From positions 131,302,671 to 131,366,670 of the forward strand of contig CM067442.1 of assembly GCA_034508935.3 (NCBI GenBank): a DNA stretch of 64,000 bases, read 5' to 3'. The position numbers were made by a program, and so were the translations under genes. The notes beneath the pieces were generated by a model. It did no database searches and was not told the DNA's origin. It saw only the letters and a program-made list of their open reading frames with translations. Numbering within the stretch: position 1 is the stretch's first letter; each line of letters begins with the position of its first letter. The stretch comes from Berghia stephanieae. Lineage: Eukaryota > Mollusca > Gastropoda > Nudibranchia > Aeolidiidae. Shown one piece after another: positions 11,166 to 22,583 of the stretch.

Positions 11166-11462
11166 ATAGATAGTTCGGAGTTGACGTCACTCAAGTCTTT
11201 GTTATTATTGTTTTTTGCCACCCGCGTTTATGAGTAATTCTCACTAAACTGTATTAACCAGACTATAAACGTTCAAAGTTACACACAGTTTTGTGTGTTG
11301 GTCCGTAATACTCCCGGATGGCAATGTTGTGAACTTCTTAGATTAGCGCATACTATCTATAAACGTTCAAAGTTACATATAGTTTTGTGTGTTGGTACGT
11401 TATATCCTGCTGGCGGATTTGTGACTTTACTAACTAAACGCATAACATTAATTAGTTGCTCT
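11166..11462 (+). repeat. Repeat G, second copy with partial tandem unit
   Basis: 11166-11363 matches 5512-5705. Then 'ataaacgttcaaagttacatatagttttgtgtgttgg'-type sequence starts again at about 11358-11460, so the 3' half is present twice in tandem with divergence. Confidence 0.6.
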
Positions 11463-12705
11463 GGTTCTGGCAAATAAATGTCACATAAAACAGGATGTCT
11501 GTGTAACACATAATATAACAGTTGAGTAAACTTCTTGAATGTTTCGAAAGAGTCATGAGGAAAAAGTGCACTGTGTTATTCAGTAAACAAAGGACACCAT
11601 TGTGTTTTGAAGCAAATAAATAAAGAAACATTGGGATATATTTAATTTGAACCAAATATTTTATCATTTTCTGGATATTGCTCACTACGGACCAAGATTT
11701 CTCCTTTCTCTCTTCGTCGATGACGTTCAATGGATAGGTATTAATTAAATAATAAATTGTGATTTATTCGATATCTTTAAAGACAAAGACATTCATTCAT
11801 CCTTCCTTGGTAATTTTGATCGAAATAATTATACGTGAAATATTATAATAACAAATCAATACATAGTTTGAACAACCCCTTAAATTATCTTAGCATGTTC
11901 ATGTAGAGCCATATGATTGTGTAAAGACATATGAATGTGTAAAGCTTATGAATTATATTGATATGAATAGGTGGTAAACAATAAACAGGCTTTTTTGAAT
12001 CATTGGTTTAATCGTTGTTTGTAATAATATCCTAATACGGCTATAAACAACTGGTGTTTATAATACTGAATCGCTTGATTACATACAAGCCAATGTTTTA
12101 TTTTCATTAAGATAATTAAATTCGCTATTGACTCATATTTTACATTAAACGCGCGGGGTATATTTTGGGAACATTCAAATTGGTGTGTGTCAGAATATTT
12201 GTTGAATTCTTTGGAACGATTGATTCAAAAAGTGTTTATCTAATATTTATTTGAGTTGAGTAGGAGCTGTCTTTAAAAAAAATTTAAATGACGATAAGTA
12301 TTGAAATGTAAGCTTCAATTTATTAAACGAAGACATATATTGTGGACGTTTCAGGTTTCCCTTTCATCAACAAAACACAATGGATGAAACAATAAGCACG
12401 AATGAGATATAAATATCAAAACCATCAACAAACAGTATTCAAATTTCGAACATTTTACAACTATCTATTGCCTAAAAATTAAGAACGTATGAAACATTTT
12501 TTTTTCTTTTTTTTTAATTCTTTTTTTCTTACGTATGAAACATTATAAAATATGTTAACCGTATCTTTGTTATATAAATAACAGAACTAAGTATAGTCGC
12601 AGGCACAGCATTATTATAAAACATGACCATGTTGTATAGAACGTGATTGTCCTGTCAACGCCAGACAATTCACAACACAGGCCCATTGGCTTTAATTGGG
12701 GACGA
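11463..12705. other. No gene seen; one ribozyme-like motif
   Basis: About 1.2 kb of AT-rich sequence without a supportable gene. On the minus strand, 12338-12376 contains TTGATGAAAGGGAAACCTGA followed by AACGTCC. This resembles the short stem-loop also seen near 22041-22080 (see findings). Confidence 0.4.
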
Positions 12706-13516
<811 letters not shown>

Positions 13517-14089
13517 ATGGCAACAAATGGTAATAGTAATTCCAAAAGCAATTCCAATCCAACAATGAAAGGCAAACAAAATCCGAACTCTTCATCATCT
13601 TCGAGGAAAAATATTCCCAGTCGATCTTCGATCAAAGATAAAATCAACAACGCAAAACCTCCACAGGGAAGAATGACCAGGCGCCTGTCCCTGGATATTC
13701 AATCCTCTTCAATCGACTCAACCAGGAAAAACTCAAATGACTCTGTGGAAATCAAATCCATCTTGAAGAATAAATCAACGAGACGAAGCAGCGTGGCTTT
13801 AGGAGACCTATCTCATTCCACGGAGTTCGAGCAGATCATGGCGTCGCTCTTGTCTTCGAAATTGTCCATTCACGCCTCTTCAGAAAATTTAGATCGCTCT
13901 TCATCTTCTGAAAAATTGAAAGGATGTTCGGAACTTGTAAGTGATGGAAGTTTCGATTCAGACAGTAGTGATAAAGATATTGCAAAAAGTGGTTCGTACC
14001 GTTTGGAGTCGGAGAAAGACGGGAGTAGTAATATGAATTCCAAAAGAGTGACATTCTGTGACAGCGTATCGTCACTTCCGTCCACATAA
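13517..14089 (+). CDS. Ser-rich hypothetical protein with C-terminal PP1-type RVxF motif
   Basis: A 190-codon open frame from ATG at 13517 (context TTTGGAATGG) to TAA. An in-frame stop at 13493 precedes it, so it is either a single-exon gene or the last exon of a longer one; acceptor-like AG dinucleotides lie just upstream. Composition is unlike the surrounding repeats and there is no microsatellite behind it. The protein is low complexity: Asn/Ser/Lys-rich at the start, then basic Ser motifs (RMTRRLSLD, residues ~53-61; TRRSSVAL near 89-96) that fit kinase sites, acidic Ser runs, and KRVTFCDSVSSLPST at the very end. K-R-V-T-F (176-180) fits the RVxF motif by which proteins dock on protein phosphatase 1. 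No folded domain or orthologue was recognised. A PP1 regulatory role is inference from one short motif. Confidence 0.5.
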   Translation: MATNGNSNSKSNSNPTMKGKQNPNSSSSSRKNIPSRSSIKDKINNAKPPQGRMTRRLSLDIQSSSIDSTRKNSNDSVEIKSILKNKSTRRSSVALGDLSHSTEFEQIMASLLSSKLSIHASSENLDRSSSSEKLKGCSELVSDGSFDSDSSDKDIAKSGSYRLESEKDGSSNMNSKRVTFCDSVSSLPST

Positions 14090-14496
14090 CAATGTAGTGC
14101 GTTGTACATTCATTATATTTGCATTTTCGACATTGGAAATATAGTCATGTTTGCAGGTGTTTGTAATTTCACTGTTGTTGATGTCCATATTTGTGACCCT
14201 TCGCCTCAAAACGGTATTAAGTCGGGATGGTTAAGATGTTGAAAATTGAATTTATAGCCAGAAATATCAGACTTGTGTTGAGTTTGTATATCTTATTGAG
14301 GAGAATGGATACCACAATTTAAGGTGCTAATGCCAACACTTTATATTTCTGACCAGTTTAACATTTAATTCGGCTTTTAAGCATTTGGTTCGTGCCGACA
14401 TAATACCGTTTTGAGACGATGGGTCACATTTTTGCCATGAAAATTTTTTTTGAAAACATTACTTCATCAATATCATGTTAGCATAATCACAGTCGT
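14090..14496. other. 3' flank of the 13.5 kb frame
   Basis: Ordinary AT-rich sequence. Two segments, GTGACCCTTCGCCTCAAAAC near 14195 and 'cgttttgagacgatgggtcac' near 14406, are inverted relative to each other and could bound a ~230 bp inverted-repeat element. Confidence 0.35.
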
Positions 14497-14499
14497 CTG

Positions 14500-14532
<33 letters not shown>

Positions 14533-14790
14533 GCATCAGCATCACCATCATCATCACCATCATCATCATCATTATCATCATCATCATCATCATCATCATC
14601 ACCATCACCGATACCTTTTCATTATCAACATCTTCATCACCATCATCATTAAAATCGACATCATGATCAGCATCGTCATCATCTTCATCATTATCGTAAT
14701 CAACAATAACAACAACAACACCATCATCATCACCATCACCATCACCAACACCTTCATCGTCACAACCATTTTCACCAGAATCAGCATCAA
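14497..14790. repeat. (ATC)n imperfect microsatellite
   Basis: Nearly pure ATC from 14500 to 14610, then decayed units to about 14790. Poly-His and Ile/Met-rich frames across it are artefacts. Confidence 0.9.
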
Positions 14791-15154
14791 ATTTTCAAAG
14801 GAGCGAATTGACTGTCATTATTACTTTGTATCATTTACAAGTTTGATAACCAAATCCGATAGTGGGCCTACTTTAAGTTCATACCGTAAAGTAAACTTTT
14901 CGTTGATTTGAGAAAGGAGGTTTTTTTTCTTCTAACAAGACCAAAGCAAATTGTGCCCCACAGTTTCAGAATGGTCCAATTTCGACTTGGTTCATATGCT
15001 ATAATATTGAATATAATATTCTCAAAATTATCAGACTCTGGGTTACATGTCTTTTTGTTTTGGTATTGTTTTTTGTTTGTGTTTTGTTGTTGTTGTTGTT
15101 GGTGTTTTGTTTTGGTTTTGTTTTTATTATGGGGAAGGGGGTCGAGGATTATTT

Positions 15155-15232
15155 TGGGAGCCCCGATAGCTCAGTTGGTAGAGCACTCACTTCATGCGTC
15201 AAATGGCCTAAAATAAACTCTTGAACTCGAAC
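15155..15232 (+). repeat. SINE-C head fragment
   Basis: CCCGATAGCTCAGTTGGTAG is an A-box-like tRNA start shared with 38466-38715. The rest of the element is missing. Confidence 0.55.
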
Positions 15233-15284
15233 TTCAACTTGTTAACAATACTGCCCAACTCTGAAAACAATAAACTCGAATTTA

Positions 15285-15370
15285 AAGTTCGGGCCAGAAA
15301 ACTCGTCCTTCAAATATAGATCGATTAAAATGACCCTCATCTTGTTAGAAAATTTCAAATCTGGAGCTCC
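15285..15370 (+). repeat. Fold-back element, half copy
   Basis: Shows GGCCAGAAAACTCGTCCTTC and 'tgaccctcatcttg' of the fold-back family in one orientation only. Confidence 0.55.
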
Positions 15371-15394
15371 CGCCACCACCTCCACCACTACTCT

Positions 15395-15643
15395 GCCGTA
15401 ATCCGGAAAAACCCATATTTCAAAATTTGGCCAGAAAACTCGTCCTTCAAATATCGATCGATTTAAATGACCGTCATCTTGGCAACATCAAATAAACTGT
15501 TTGAGAGTTTGTTTTGGTTTGTTTTTGTTTTTGTTTGTTTTTTTTTTTTTTTTTTGCCAAGATGAGGGTCATTTAAATCAATCGATATTTGAAGGACAAG
15601 ATTTCTGGCCAAATTTTAAAATATGAGTTATTCCAGACAGTAC
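15395..15643. repeat. Fold-back MITE-like element, copy 2
   Basis: Left arm CTGCCGTAATCCGGAAAAAC through 'gaccgtcatcttggc'. Right arm is the reverse complement from 'gccaagatgagggtcattt' to 'ggccaaattttaaaatatgag'. The centre has been replaced or expanded by T/G-rich sequence. Confidence 0.7.
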
Positions 15644-15909
15644 TATATATTCATCATCGCTGTATTCTCATCATCATTGCCATCATCAAACCACCACTCA
15701 ATGTACATTGCCTATGTATTGACCACAGATTGTGTTTAGTTCTTGCCCTCATTGATATTACATTTGATATTTTTATTGTTGTTTTCTGCCAATATCTTTG
15801 TTGTAAAACATCACTTTCTGGACTGCTTCATAAAAAAAAAAAAATTGAACACACGGTTTAGTTTGAAACTTGATTCTTTCAACAATGATCGTAATTTTAC
15901 TTATCTACT

Positions 15910-16203
15910 TGTGCGCTATGTAGTCTTGTGTACGATACTTGCTTTTGATTCGGAAGGTCCTGGATTTGAGCCTCGCTCGGCGTAAAGTTGAGTCCGTGGA
16001 AAAGGTTCTTTACTCACAGTCGCTCACCGCACTCAGTTGTAAAACGAGTACATGACACGTTGTCTCTGTCGGAAAAAAAATGAAATATCGCCTAACAGGC
16101 GTCATGTCTCGTCCTACATGTTATGTGTTGCTATTGACCAGGGACCCCTTGTAAAGCGCTTTGAGCACGTTTAGTGGATCTTGCAGTATTTAAGTGCTCT
16201 GTT
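15910..16203 (+). repeat. SINE-A, diverged near-full copy
   Basis: Head GTGCGCTATGTAGTCTTGTG, B box 'tggatttgagcc', 3' end 'tgtaaagcgctttgagcacg'. Confidence 0.8.
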
Positions 16204-16381
16204 TATTACTTACTCACTATCCAGCGTCGTCCTCATTGAAGTTGGCTGTCGGAACTCAGCGATGCCAAATGTCTGCCCATTCCTCCCGTCTAATAATAAT
16301 AATGCTGAAAACTTATATAGCGCTATAACTTCAGACTCTAAGTGCTTAAATTACAAATTACTTTGGCTGAAACATACTCAT

Positions 16382-16383
<2 letters not shown>

Positions 16384-16455
<72 letters not shown>

Positions 16456-16462
16456 CTCTCAT

Positions 16463-16502
<40 letters not shown>

Positions 16503-16503
16503 A
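16384..16503. repeat. (CA)n-(CT)n-(CA)n compound microsatellite
   Basis: CA units, about 60 bp of CT units, then CA units again. The Thr-His/Ser-Leu frame over it is an artefact. Confidence 0.95.
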
Positions 16504-16802
16504 ACATAACACAAACCTGACGCCTATCTTGCTTCTCATATCATCTACTAAAATCGAAACAGATATTGTTTTAAGCGAAAGTTTAAAAATAGACAAAGAT
16601 TCTTTTTTTACGAATGCTCTGTGGTAAGGCGTTCCAAACAGAGGGGCCGAAATGAGAAAAAAATCTCATTGACAGTATATTATAAAGATCACTTCCATTC
16701 ATATCTGCCCATTCTAGGATGTTTTTTTATACCTTCAATTGGTATTCCTTTTCCTCGTTTGCCCTCTGTTTTTCCTTGTACTACATCTTGAGCTTGACCT
16801 TT

Positions 16803-17107
16803 TTTATAGCTTTTTTATATAGCGTACTATCCACTAAACGTGCTCAAAGCGCTTTACAATGGGTCCCCGGCCAACAGCAACATTTAACATTTAGGACGGG
16901 ACATGACGCCTGTTAGGCGTTATTACAATTTTATTCGGACAGAGACGACGCTGTTAACAGCCAGGTACTCGTTTTACACCTGAGACGGTGAGAGAATGTG
17001 AGTAAAGAGCCTTCGCCAAGGACTCAACTATGCGCCGAGTGAGGCTCGAACCTAGGACCTTCCGATCCAAAAGCGAGTGTCATACCACTAGACCACATAG
17101 CCTCACA
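16803..17107 (-). repeat. SINE-A, near-complete minus copy
   Basis: Minus-strand head GTGAGGCTATGTGGTCTAGT near 17107 and 3' terminus near 16805. Confidence 0.8.
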
Positions 17108-17261
17108 AAAAATTAATTAGGGTGCAACGGTTTCAGCAAATATTATACATAATTTTTCTCTATATAACAATATTACTCATAACCCAAGGTCTCAAAACGC
17201 TATTCTATTATGACGGGATGTATGAGGGCTCCGAAAAGTGAATGCAGCCTGTATAGTAAAT

Positions 17262-17397
17262 AGAGCATTTACATAGCGCAATATCCACCAAATGCGCTCA
17301 AAGCCCTTTACAATTAATCCCAAGCCAACAACAACACTCATTATGTATAGGACGAGACATGAGGCCTGTTAGGCGCTATTGCAATTTTTTTTCGATA
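17262..17397 (-). repeat. SINE-A, 5'-truncated minus copy
   Basis: Only the 3' half is present ('gcgcaatatccaccaaatgcgctc' on the plus strand). It is cut off by the (AAT)n tract at 17398. Confidence 0.75.
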
Positions 17398-17409
17398 CTA
17401 ATAATAATG

Positions 17410-17491
<82 letters not shown>

Positions 17492-17492
17492 G
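17398..17492. repeat. (AAT)n microsatellite
   Basis: About 30 units with minor interruptions. Confidence 0.95.
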
Positions 17493-17751
17493 TTTGCAGA
17501 ATCTGATAGTGACACAATCTTTAGATGTCCTATCGATCGAAGACCTACACGAGATAACACTGGAGTCTATACAAGGTAGATAATCAATGACGCAATGCGA
17601 CACACACAACAAACCATTCACATCTCCTCCCTGTACCATTCAAGATTTCGTTTGGTTATCTATAAAATCTATAAAGCAATCTTTGGTCTTCAGTTGGGAC
17701 TATTGATGTCATTGTTATTTCGTATATTCCTTTTATCATTATTGCCATCAC

Positions 17752-17867
<116 letters not shown>

Positions 17868-17869
17868 AA

Positions 17870-18110
17870 CAAACAACAACAACGCTTCATGCGTAAAGGG
17901 GCCGAGTCGATCCCGGTCGATGCTGCGATTTTCTTTATCCGACACCCCCCCCCCCCCCCCGTTTCCCCCATCCACCCAGCAGTGATTGGGTAGTTGAGTC
18001 TGTTAGATCTTGCGGAAAGTACTTTGCGATAGATTAGTCTCTTATAAAGCAATTGTTATTGTCTGTTTCAGGGGTTTTAAAACTGGGATAAACTCTAGCT
18101 AGCCCCATGG
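17870..18110 (+). repeat. SINE-C, 5'-damaged copy
   Basis: Begins at the tRNA-like middle (CATGCGTAAAGGGGCCGAGT and 'cgatcccgg'). It shares CAGTGATTGGGTAGTTGAGT, 'ggaaagtactttgcgatag' and 'gataaactc' with 38466-38715. A poly-C run lies inside. Confidence 0.65.
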
Positions 18111-18118
18111 TTCTAACA

Positions 18119-18411
18119 CATGCGGCTACGTGGTCTAGTGATATGACACTCGCATTCGGATCGGAAGGTCCTGAGTTCGAACCTTGCTCGGCGCATAGTA
18201 ATAGTAAGTCTTTGAAAAGGCTCTTTACTCATATTCTCTCACCGTACTCAGGTGTAAAATGAGTACCTGGCCGTTAACAGCGTTACTCTGTCGGAGAAAA
18301 AAATATAAGATCGCCTGACAGCCGTCATGTCTCGTTCTACATGTTACATGTTGCTGTTGCAAAGGGCTTCGAGCACGTTTAGTGGATATTGCTCTCTATA
18401 AAAGCTCAAGT
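18119..18411 (+). repeat. SINE-A, near-complete copy with a short 3' echo
   Basis: Head ATGCGGCTACGTGGTCTAGT, with a short internal deletion before the 3' end (GCTTCGAGCACGTTTAGTGG). A second piece of the same 3' end ('ggatattgcgctacataaaagctc') lies at about 18478-18508. Confidence 0.8.
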
Positions 18412-18674
18412 TTTTTGGAGGTTTTGTGTTGTTTTTAGGGGGGGGGGGGAGGGGGGTTCTAATGAAGGATTGCATGTGGTGGATATTGCGCTACATAAAA
18501 GCTCTGCTTTCATTGGTCAGTCTGTTTATCAACGTACAAATGTTTGGCTAATGGCGCGAATCTCGGTGTGATGGACAGGTCAAAAACCTTTCGATTCAAT
18601 CGTGCGATGACAAATTATGGTTTATGTATGGCCAGTCTACGGGAACCTGGGGTAAATTCGATCATTCTAGGTTT

Positions 18675-18935
18675 TAACCAGTAAACTGCCGCACGCTTGA
18701 AAAACTCGTATTTAAAGATTTGCCCAGAAAACTCGTCCTTCAAAAATCGATCAATTTAAATGATCCTCATCTTGGTAAAAACTCTCAAACCTGAGCCTTT
18801 AATAAAGACTTCACGATATCCCACGTTTGAGAGTTTTTTGCCAAGATGAGGGGCATTTAAATCGATCGTTATTTGAAGGACGAGTTTTCTGGCCAAATTT
18901 TTTAATACGTTTTTTTTTCCAAAGTACGACATAGA
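18675..18935. repeat. Fold-back MITE-like element, copy 3
   Basis: Left arm AACCAGTAAACTGCCGCACG ... 'atcctcatcttggtaaaaac'; right arm 'tttgccaagatgagg' ... 'ggccaaattttttaatacg'. Clear arms with a short loop. Confidence 0.75.
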
Positions 18936-19139
18936 GAGTTAGAACGCTTTTGAGGACGGTCACAAATAAAATCAATTATGATTCTCTTATCGATTCATCT
19001 GCCTGAGTGACCTTCAAAGACACTTCAACGCTTCTAAATAAGAATAAGGGCTCTATACCGCTGTTCTCCGAAAAAAAAAAGAAGAAAAAAAAAAAAAAAC
19101 ACGCTTTCAAAATTTTGGTCAGAAAATACTTCTTTAAAT

Positions 19140-19184
<45 letters not shown>

Positions 19185-19377
19185 ATAGAGGAAGAAAGAG
19201 AGAGAGAGAGAAAGAGAGAGAGGAGAAAGAGAGAGAGAGAGAGAGAGAGGAGCAGAAGACAGACAAAGAGAGAGAGAGAGAGAGGGGAGAGAAGGGAGAG
19301 AGAGAAAGAGAGAGAAAGAATGAAAGAGAGAAAGAGAGAGAGAGAGAAGAGATATATTATATATAAGAGAGAGAGAT

Positions 19378-19421
<44 letters not shown>

Positions 19422-19648
19422 AGAGAGGAGAGTACAGTGGGCTGTGTCGCTAGTATACTTCTGTGCTCTAAAAATGACACGTTTTAAAACGTTTTTGGCC
19501 AGACAGAGAACCAGTCCTTTAGATAATATATCGATTAAATTGACCCTCATAGTCTCAAAGATTCTCAAGCCTGGGACTGCATTGAAGCTCGGTGTTTGAG
19601 AGCTTTTGGCAAGATGAGAGTCATTTTAATCCATTCATATCTAAAGTC

Positions 19649-19878
19649 TGACCTGGATATGCATTTGTCCATGTCAGACGCAGAAAGTGGCGATGGGTTG
19701 GCCATACCCTGCGGAAAGAGCCCCGTATTATAACCAAGCAGGCTCTCGAATGGAACCCATAGGACAAGAGAAAACAGACTTGGAGGAGAAGCCTTCAACA
19801 AGATTTGTGCGTCTCCAATCTTACCTGGAGTGAGGAGGCAAAGGTCTGTGCCCAAGTACAGAAGAAGATGGAAGAGTA
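19649..19878 (+). mobile_element. 5'-truncated LINE 3' end
   Basis: Reads [16 protein letters not shown] and then [10 protein letters not shown], matching the [13 protein letters not shown]...WNPQG tail of the LINE proteins at 48.6 and 63.6 kb. The frame is lost soon after. 'atatctaaag' lies before the fragment and 'gtatctaaag' after it, a plausible target duplication for a 5'-truncated retrotransposition. Confidence 0.65.
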
Positions 19879-19884
19879 TCTAAA

Positions 19885-20137
19885 GGGGACGAAGTGGCCG
19901 AGTGGTTAAGGCTTTGCACTATGACCCGGAAGGTCCCGGGTTGGAGCCCAGCTTCAGGCACATGAGCAAGATTATTACCCCCCCCCCCCCCCACCCCAAT
20001 TGTTCACTCCGACAACATGGGTGATTCCTGTTGACATCAGACATCTTGTTTGATGAATTATCTATATTCCTTCATGAAATGCCTGGGCTACGGTATCTTA
20101 TGATGTGGTGAAAGGGCATTTTTTTTTTTTTTTTTTT
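19885..20137 (+). repeat. SINE-D, tRNA-Leu/Ser-like head
   Basis: Head GGACGAAGTGGCCGAGTGGT and 'taaggc', with B box 'cccgggttggagccc'. The body contains a poly-C run, 'caacatgggtgattcctg', and ends in poly-T at about 20110-20135. Flanked by 'tatctaaagg' on both sides. Only copy of this family in the window. Confidence 0.55.
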
Positions 20138-20234
20138 TATCTAAAGGACTGGTTCTCTGTCCAATTTTTTTAAACGTGTAATTTTTTAGACACGGCAGTA
20201 AATAGCGACACTGCCCACTGTCTGTTTGCCTCCT

Positions 20235-20296
<62 letters not shown>

Positions 20297-20409
20297 CTCT
20301 CTCTCTCCTCTCTCTCTCTCTCTTAAATATTTTGATAATGAAGAGCCTAGATTTTTCACTGCTCTGTGATCTATACCATTATCATAATCGTGAGTTAGAA
20401 TCGCTACAT

Positions 20410-20960
20410 TCTTTACACTTGTTTTTGTTTTTAAGGGTTTTACGGCGCTTGCGACACGATCAGGTCATATCAGCTCCAGTAAAATGGAAGATGATGGGTT
20501 AGTCAAAAGTTCAAGAATAACAATCAATGCACCCAAGAAAAAGTAAGACAAAGGGGAATTGATTCAAATAGAAAACAGGTGTAGATTCCAAGAGCACACT
20601 ATCAGTGTACTTAGTTTGAGATCACCTAAAAGTCTCATCCAGACACAAGCACAAGTTCCCACTGAGAGGAATACATTCAAATGGTTACAAGATAGTTTAA
20701 GACAAAAAAAATAAATCTATCATTACATAACAGAGAAATTATTTACAAGGGTGAAAAATTTCATCTCCCAAATTTACCATATATCCATGTGACTGCTTCC
20801 CTTGCAGCCAAGAACTTCGGCAAAGGGCAAGGCAATAACCAAATAATCCCATTCCAAGACAAAGACAGAAGCAACTCAGAAAACAGATAATGGGTGACCG
20901 AAGACATAGCAAGTGACCTCCTGCACACCAGACTTGCTCCTGTGATAACTTAAATATTCG
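20410..20960 (-). repeat. Repeat K, minus copy
   Basis: Same family as 61335-61860 read on the minus strand. The plus sequence begins TTTGTTTTTAAGGGTTTTAC and 'ggcgcttgcgacac' and ends near 'gcaagtgacctcctgcac'. About 500 bp. Confidence 0.75.
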
Positions 20961-21215
20961 TGAGGACCCGTGTTCGAACCCAACATTAATTTGGCAGTTC
21001 ATTTCATTCCTTGGGAAATATCGGCTGATCATCTCCCCCTGTGTACTGTGCTCTGCGATCCGACAATGGTTAGTTACAGGTACCGAAACGGTATGAAAAT
21101 TTTTCGGGTTTTTTTTTTTTTTCTTTAAGCAACCATTGCCTGCAGACGTGAATAAGAATCTGCGACATCTCAGCACGGTTGTGAGACCAGATTTAAAAAA
21201 AAAAAAAAAAACACA

Positions 21216-21393
21216 GCTTGAGCATTTATATAGCGCAATATCCATAAACGTGCTCAAAGCGCTTTACAATGAGTATTTAGCCAACAGCAAACTTAACACG
21301 TAGGACGAGACATGACGCTTGTCAGGAGATATTACAATGTGTTTTCGATAGACAATGCTGCTTAACGGTCAGGTACTCATTTTATACTTGAGG
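21216..21393 (-). repeat. SINE-A, 5'-truncated minus copy
   Basis: 3' terminus 'gagcatttatatagcgcaat' through the 'ggtcaggtactcatttta' middle. The tRNA-like head is missing. Confidence 0.75.
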
Positions 21394-21394
21394 A

Positions 21395-21665
21395 AGGAAG
21401 GAAAAAAAATATCATCTCCCAAAACTCTACATTTGAATGTTTCCCTCCCAGTTAGGGTATCTGGCAAGGGTCAGGACAAAACCAAGTAATCCATGGCGTA
21501 CTAAAAGAGTATTATAGTAGGGCTATGAAGTAATCTCATTCCAAGACAAAGACAGAAAAGCATGTTGGAAAACAGATATAGGGGGATAGAAAACATAGTA
21601 AGTGCCTTCCTGTCCACTATGAGAGGACAGGAACCCCACCCAGGAATCTGACCAGTGCCGATGTG
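21395..21665 (-). repeat. Repeat K, partial minus copy
   Basis: Carries 'atcatctcccaaaactctac', 'tttccctcccag', 'catgttggaaaacagatatag' and 'gaaccccacccagg' of the family. The A-rich-tail half is absent. It abuts the truncated SINE-A directly. Confidence 0.7.
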
Positions 21666-21726
21666 AAACCAAATGGTTTTATTGTGCATAGCCAGATCAC
21701 AAAGCCACGTGTGGAAAAGACATCAA

Positions 21727-21899
21727 GGGGGGGGGGGGGGGGGGGGGGGGGTTAGCAAGGTCGTGGACCGGTAATGAGGTGAAGAATCAGCCAGCCCAGG
21801 GAGGTCTGGAGAACAAACGTTCCTTTTGCCATAATGGGGATTTCAACAAATGCCTGGTCTTCGTTTGTTTGGAGTTTTTTTTTTTTTTTTTTTTTTTTT
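21727..21899. repeat. Poly-G and poly-T tracts
   Basis: A run of about 25 G at 21727-21752 and a long T run at about 21876-21899, with unrecognised sequence between. Confidence 0.85.
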
Positions 21900-21959
21900 A
21901 AGCAGCCAATTAAACCGTGGAAATGTCCTATCAAAATCCAAGTCAAAGTGATACAAAGC

Positions 21960-22245
21960 TGCTGGATGTTGAGGACTGTAAAAAAAAAGTAATAAACAAA
22001 AATTGAATATAACAGTTTAAAAACATAAGAACAAAATACCAAACACGTAACGTTTCGGGCTCAAAACCCTTCTTCAGGCAACAACAAAACGCAATGAAAG
22101 CATAAAATTTAATGTACGTATATATGTTTTCATTGTTTTTGTTGTTGGGTTTTGAACCCGAAACGTTCCGTGTTTGGTATTATCTTTGTTTGTTTTTTTG
22201 TTTTTTGAAGCTGTTATATTCAATTTTTGTTTTTTACTTTTTATA
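21960..22245. repeat. Inverted repeat with a CTGAAGAAGGG...CCCGAAACGTT motif
   Basis: The left arm (about 21966-22080) and right arm (about 22135-22245) are reverse complements: 'aacaaaaattgaatataac', 'accaaacacgtaacgtttcgggctc' on the left and its partner on the right. On the minus strand the left arm gives CCTGAAGAAGGGTTTTGAGC followed by CCGAAACGTTACG. Similar motifs occur at the ends of Penelope-like retroelements (from memory), so a pair of opposed element termini is possible. No reverse transcriptase is present. Confidence 0.45.
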
Positions 22246-22583
22246 TAAAGATACACTTTTATTGATTTTATCATAATCTCTTTCATCTGAAGGATGTATC
22301 TAACGTATATTGACAAAACGACTGTTAACATTTTTACTGGAAAACTTTATAATTTTATATTATTGATCGATTTAAATTTCATTCCTCCACAATTGTCTTC
22401 ATATTTAAATTGTTTAAGGCCCAAATTTTAAAAACCGTTTAGCAAGTTTTTGGCCAATCTGACACCTCTTGTGGTGATCAATGAGAACGAATTGTGTTGG
22501 AAAAAAATTGTTTCATTTCTTGTTTTTAAATGTTTCACTTGCGTCACTTTTATGTCATTTCAGCACCAGTAAAAAGCAAGATA

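Larger units (their letters stand above)
19138..20325. repeat. Composite palindrome: (GA)n arm, fold-back element, nested insertions, (CT)n arm
   Basis: An imperfect (GA)n tract (19138-19430) and a (CT)n tract (20236-20325) face each other. Just inside, CAGTGGGCTGTGTCGCTA (about 19435) is mirrored by TAGCGACACTGCCCACTG (about 20203). Inside that lie the two arms of a fold-back copy (19463-19648 and 20137-20202), split by a LINE fragment and a SINE. Confidence 0.65.

Noticed and set aside
14450-14911. Poly-His/Ile-rich open frame of 153 residues
   Set aside because: Derived from an (ATC)n tract.
16203-16290. Possible LINE 3' fragment ('ttacttactcactatcc')
   Set aside because: Tail-like repeat is suggestive, but no protein similarity could be read, so it was not called.
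19034-19568. Ser-Leu-rich minus frames up to 148 residues
   Set aside because: Imperfect (GA)n tract read on the minus strand.
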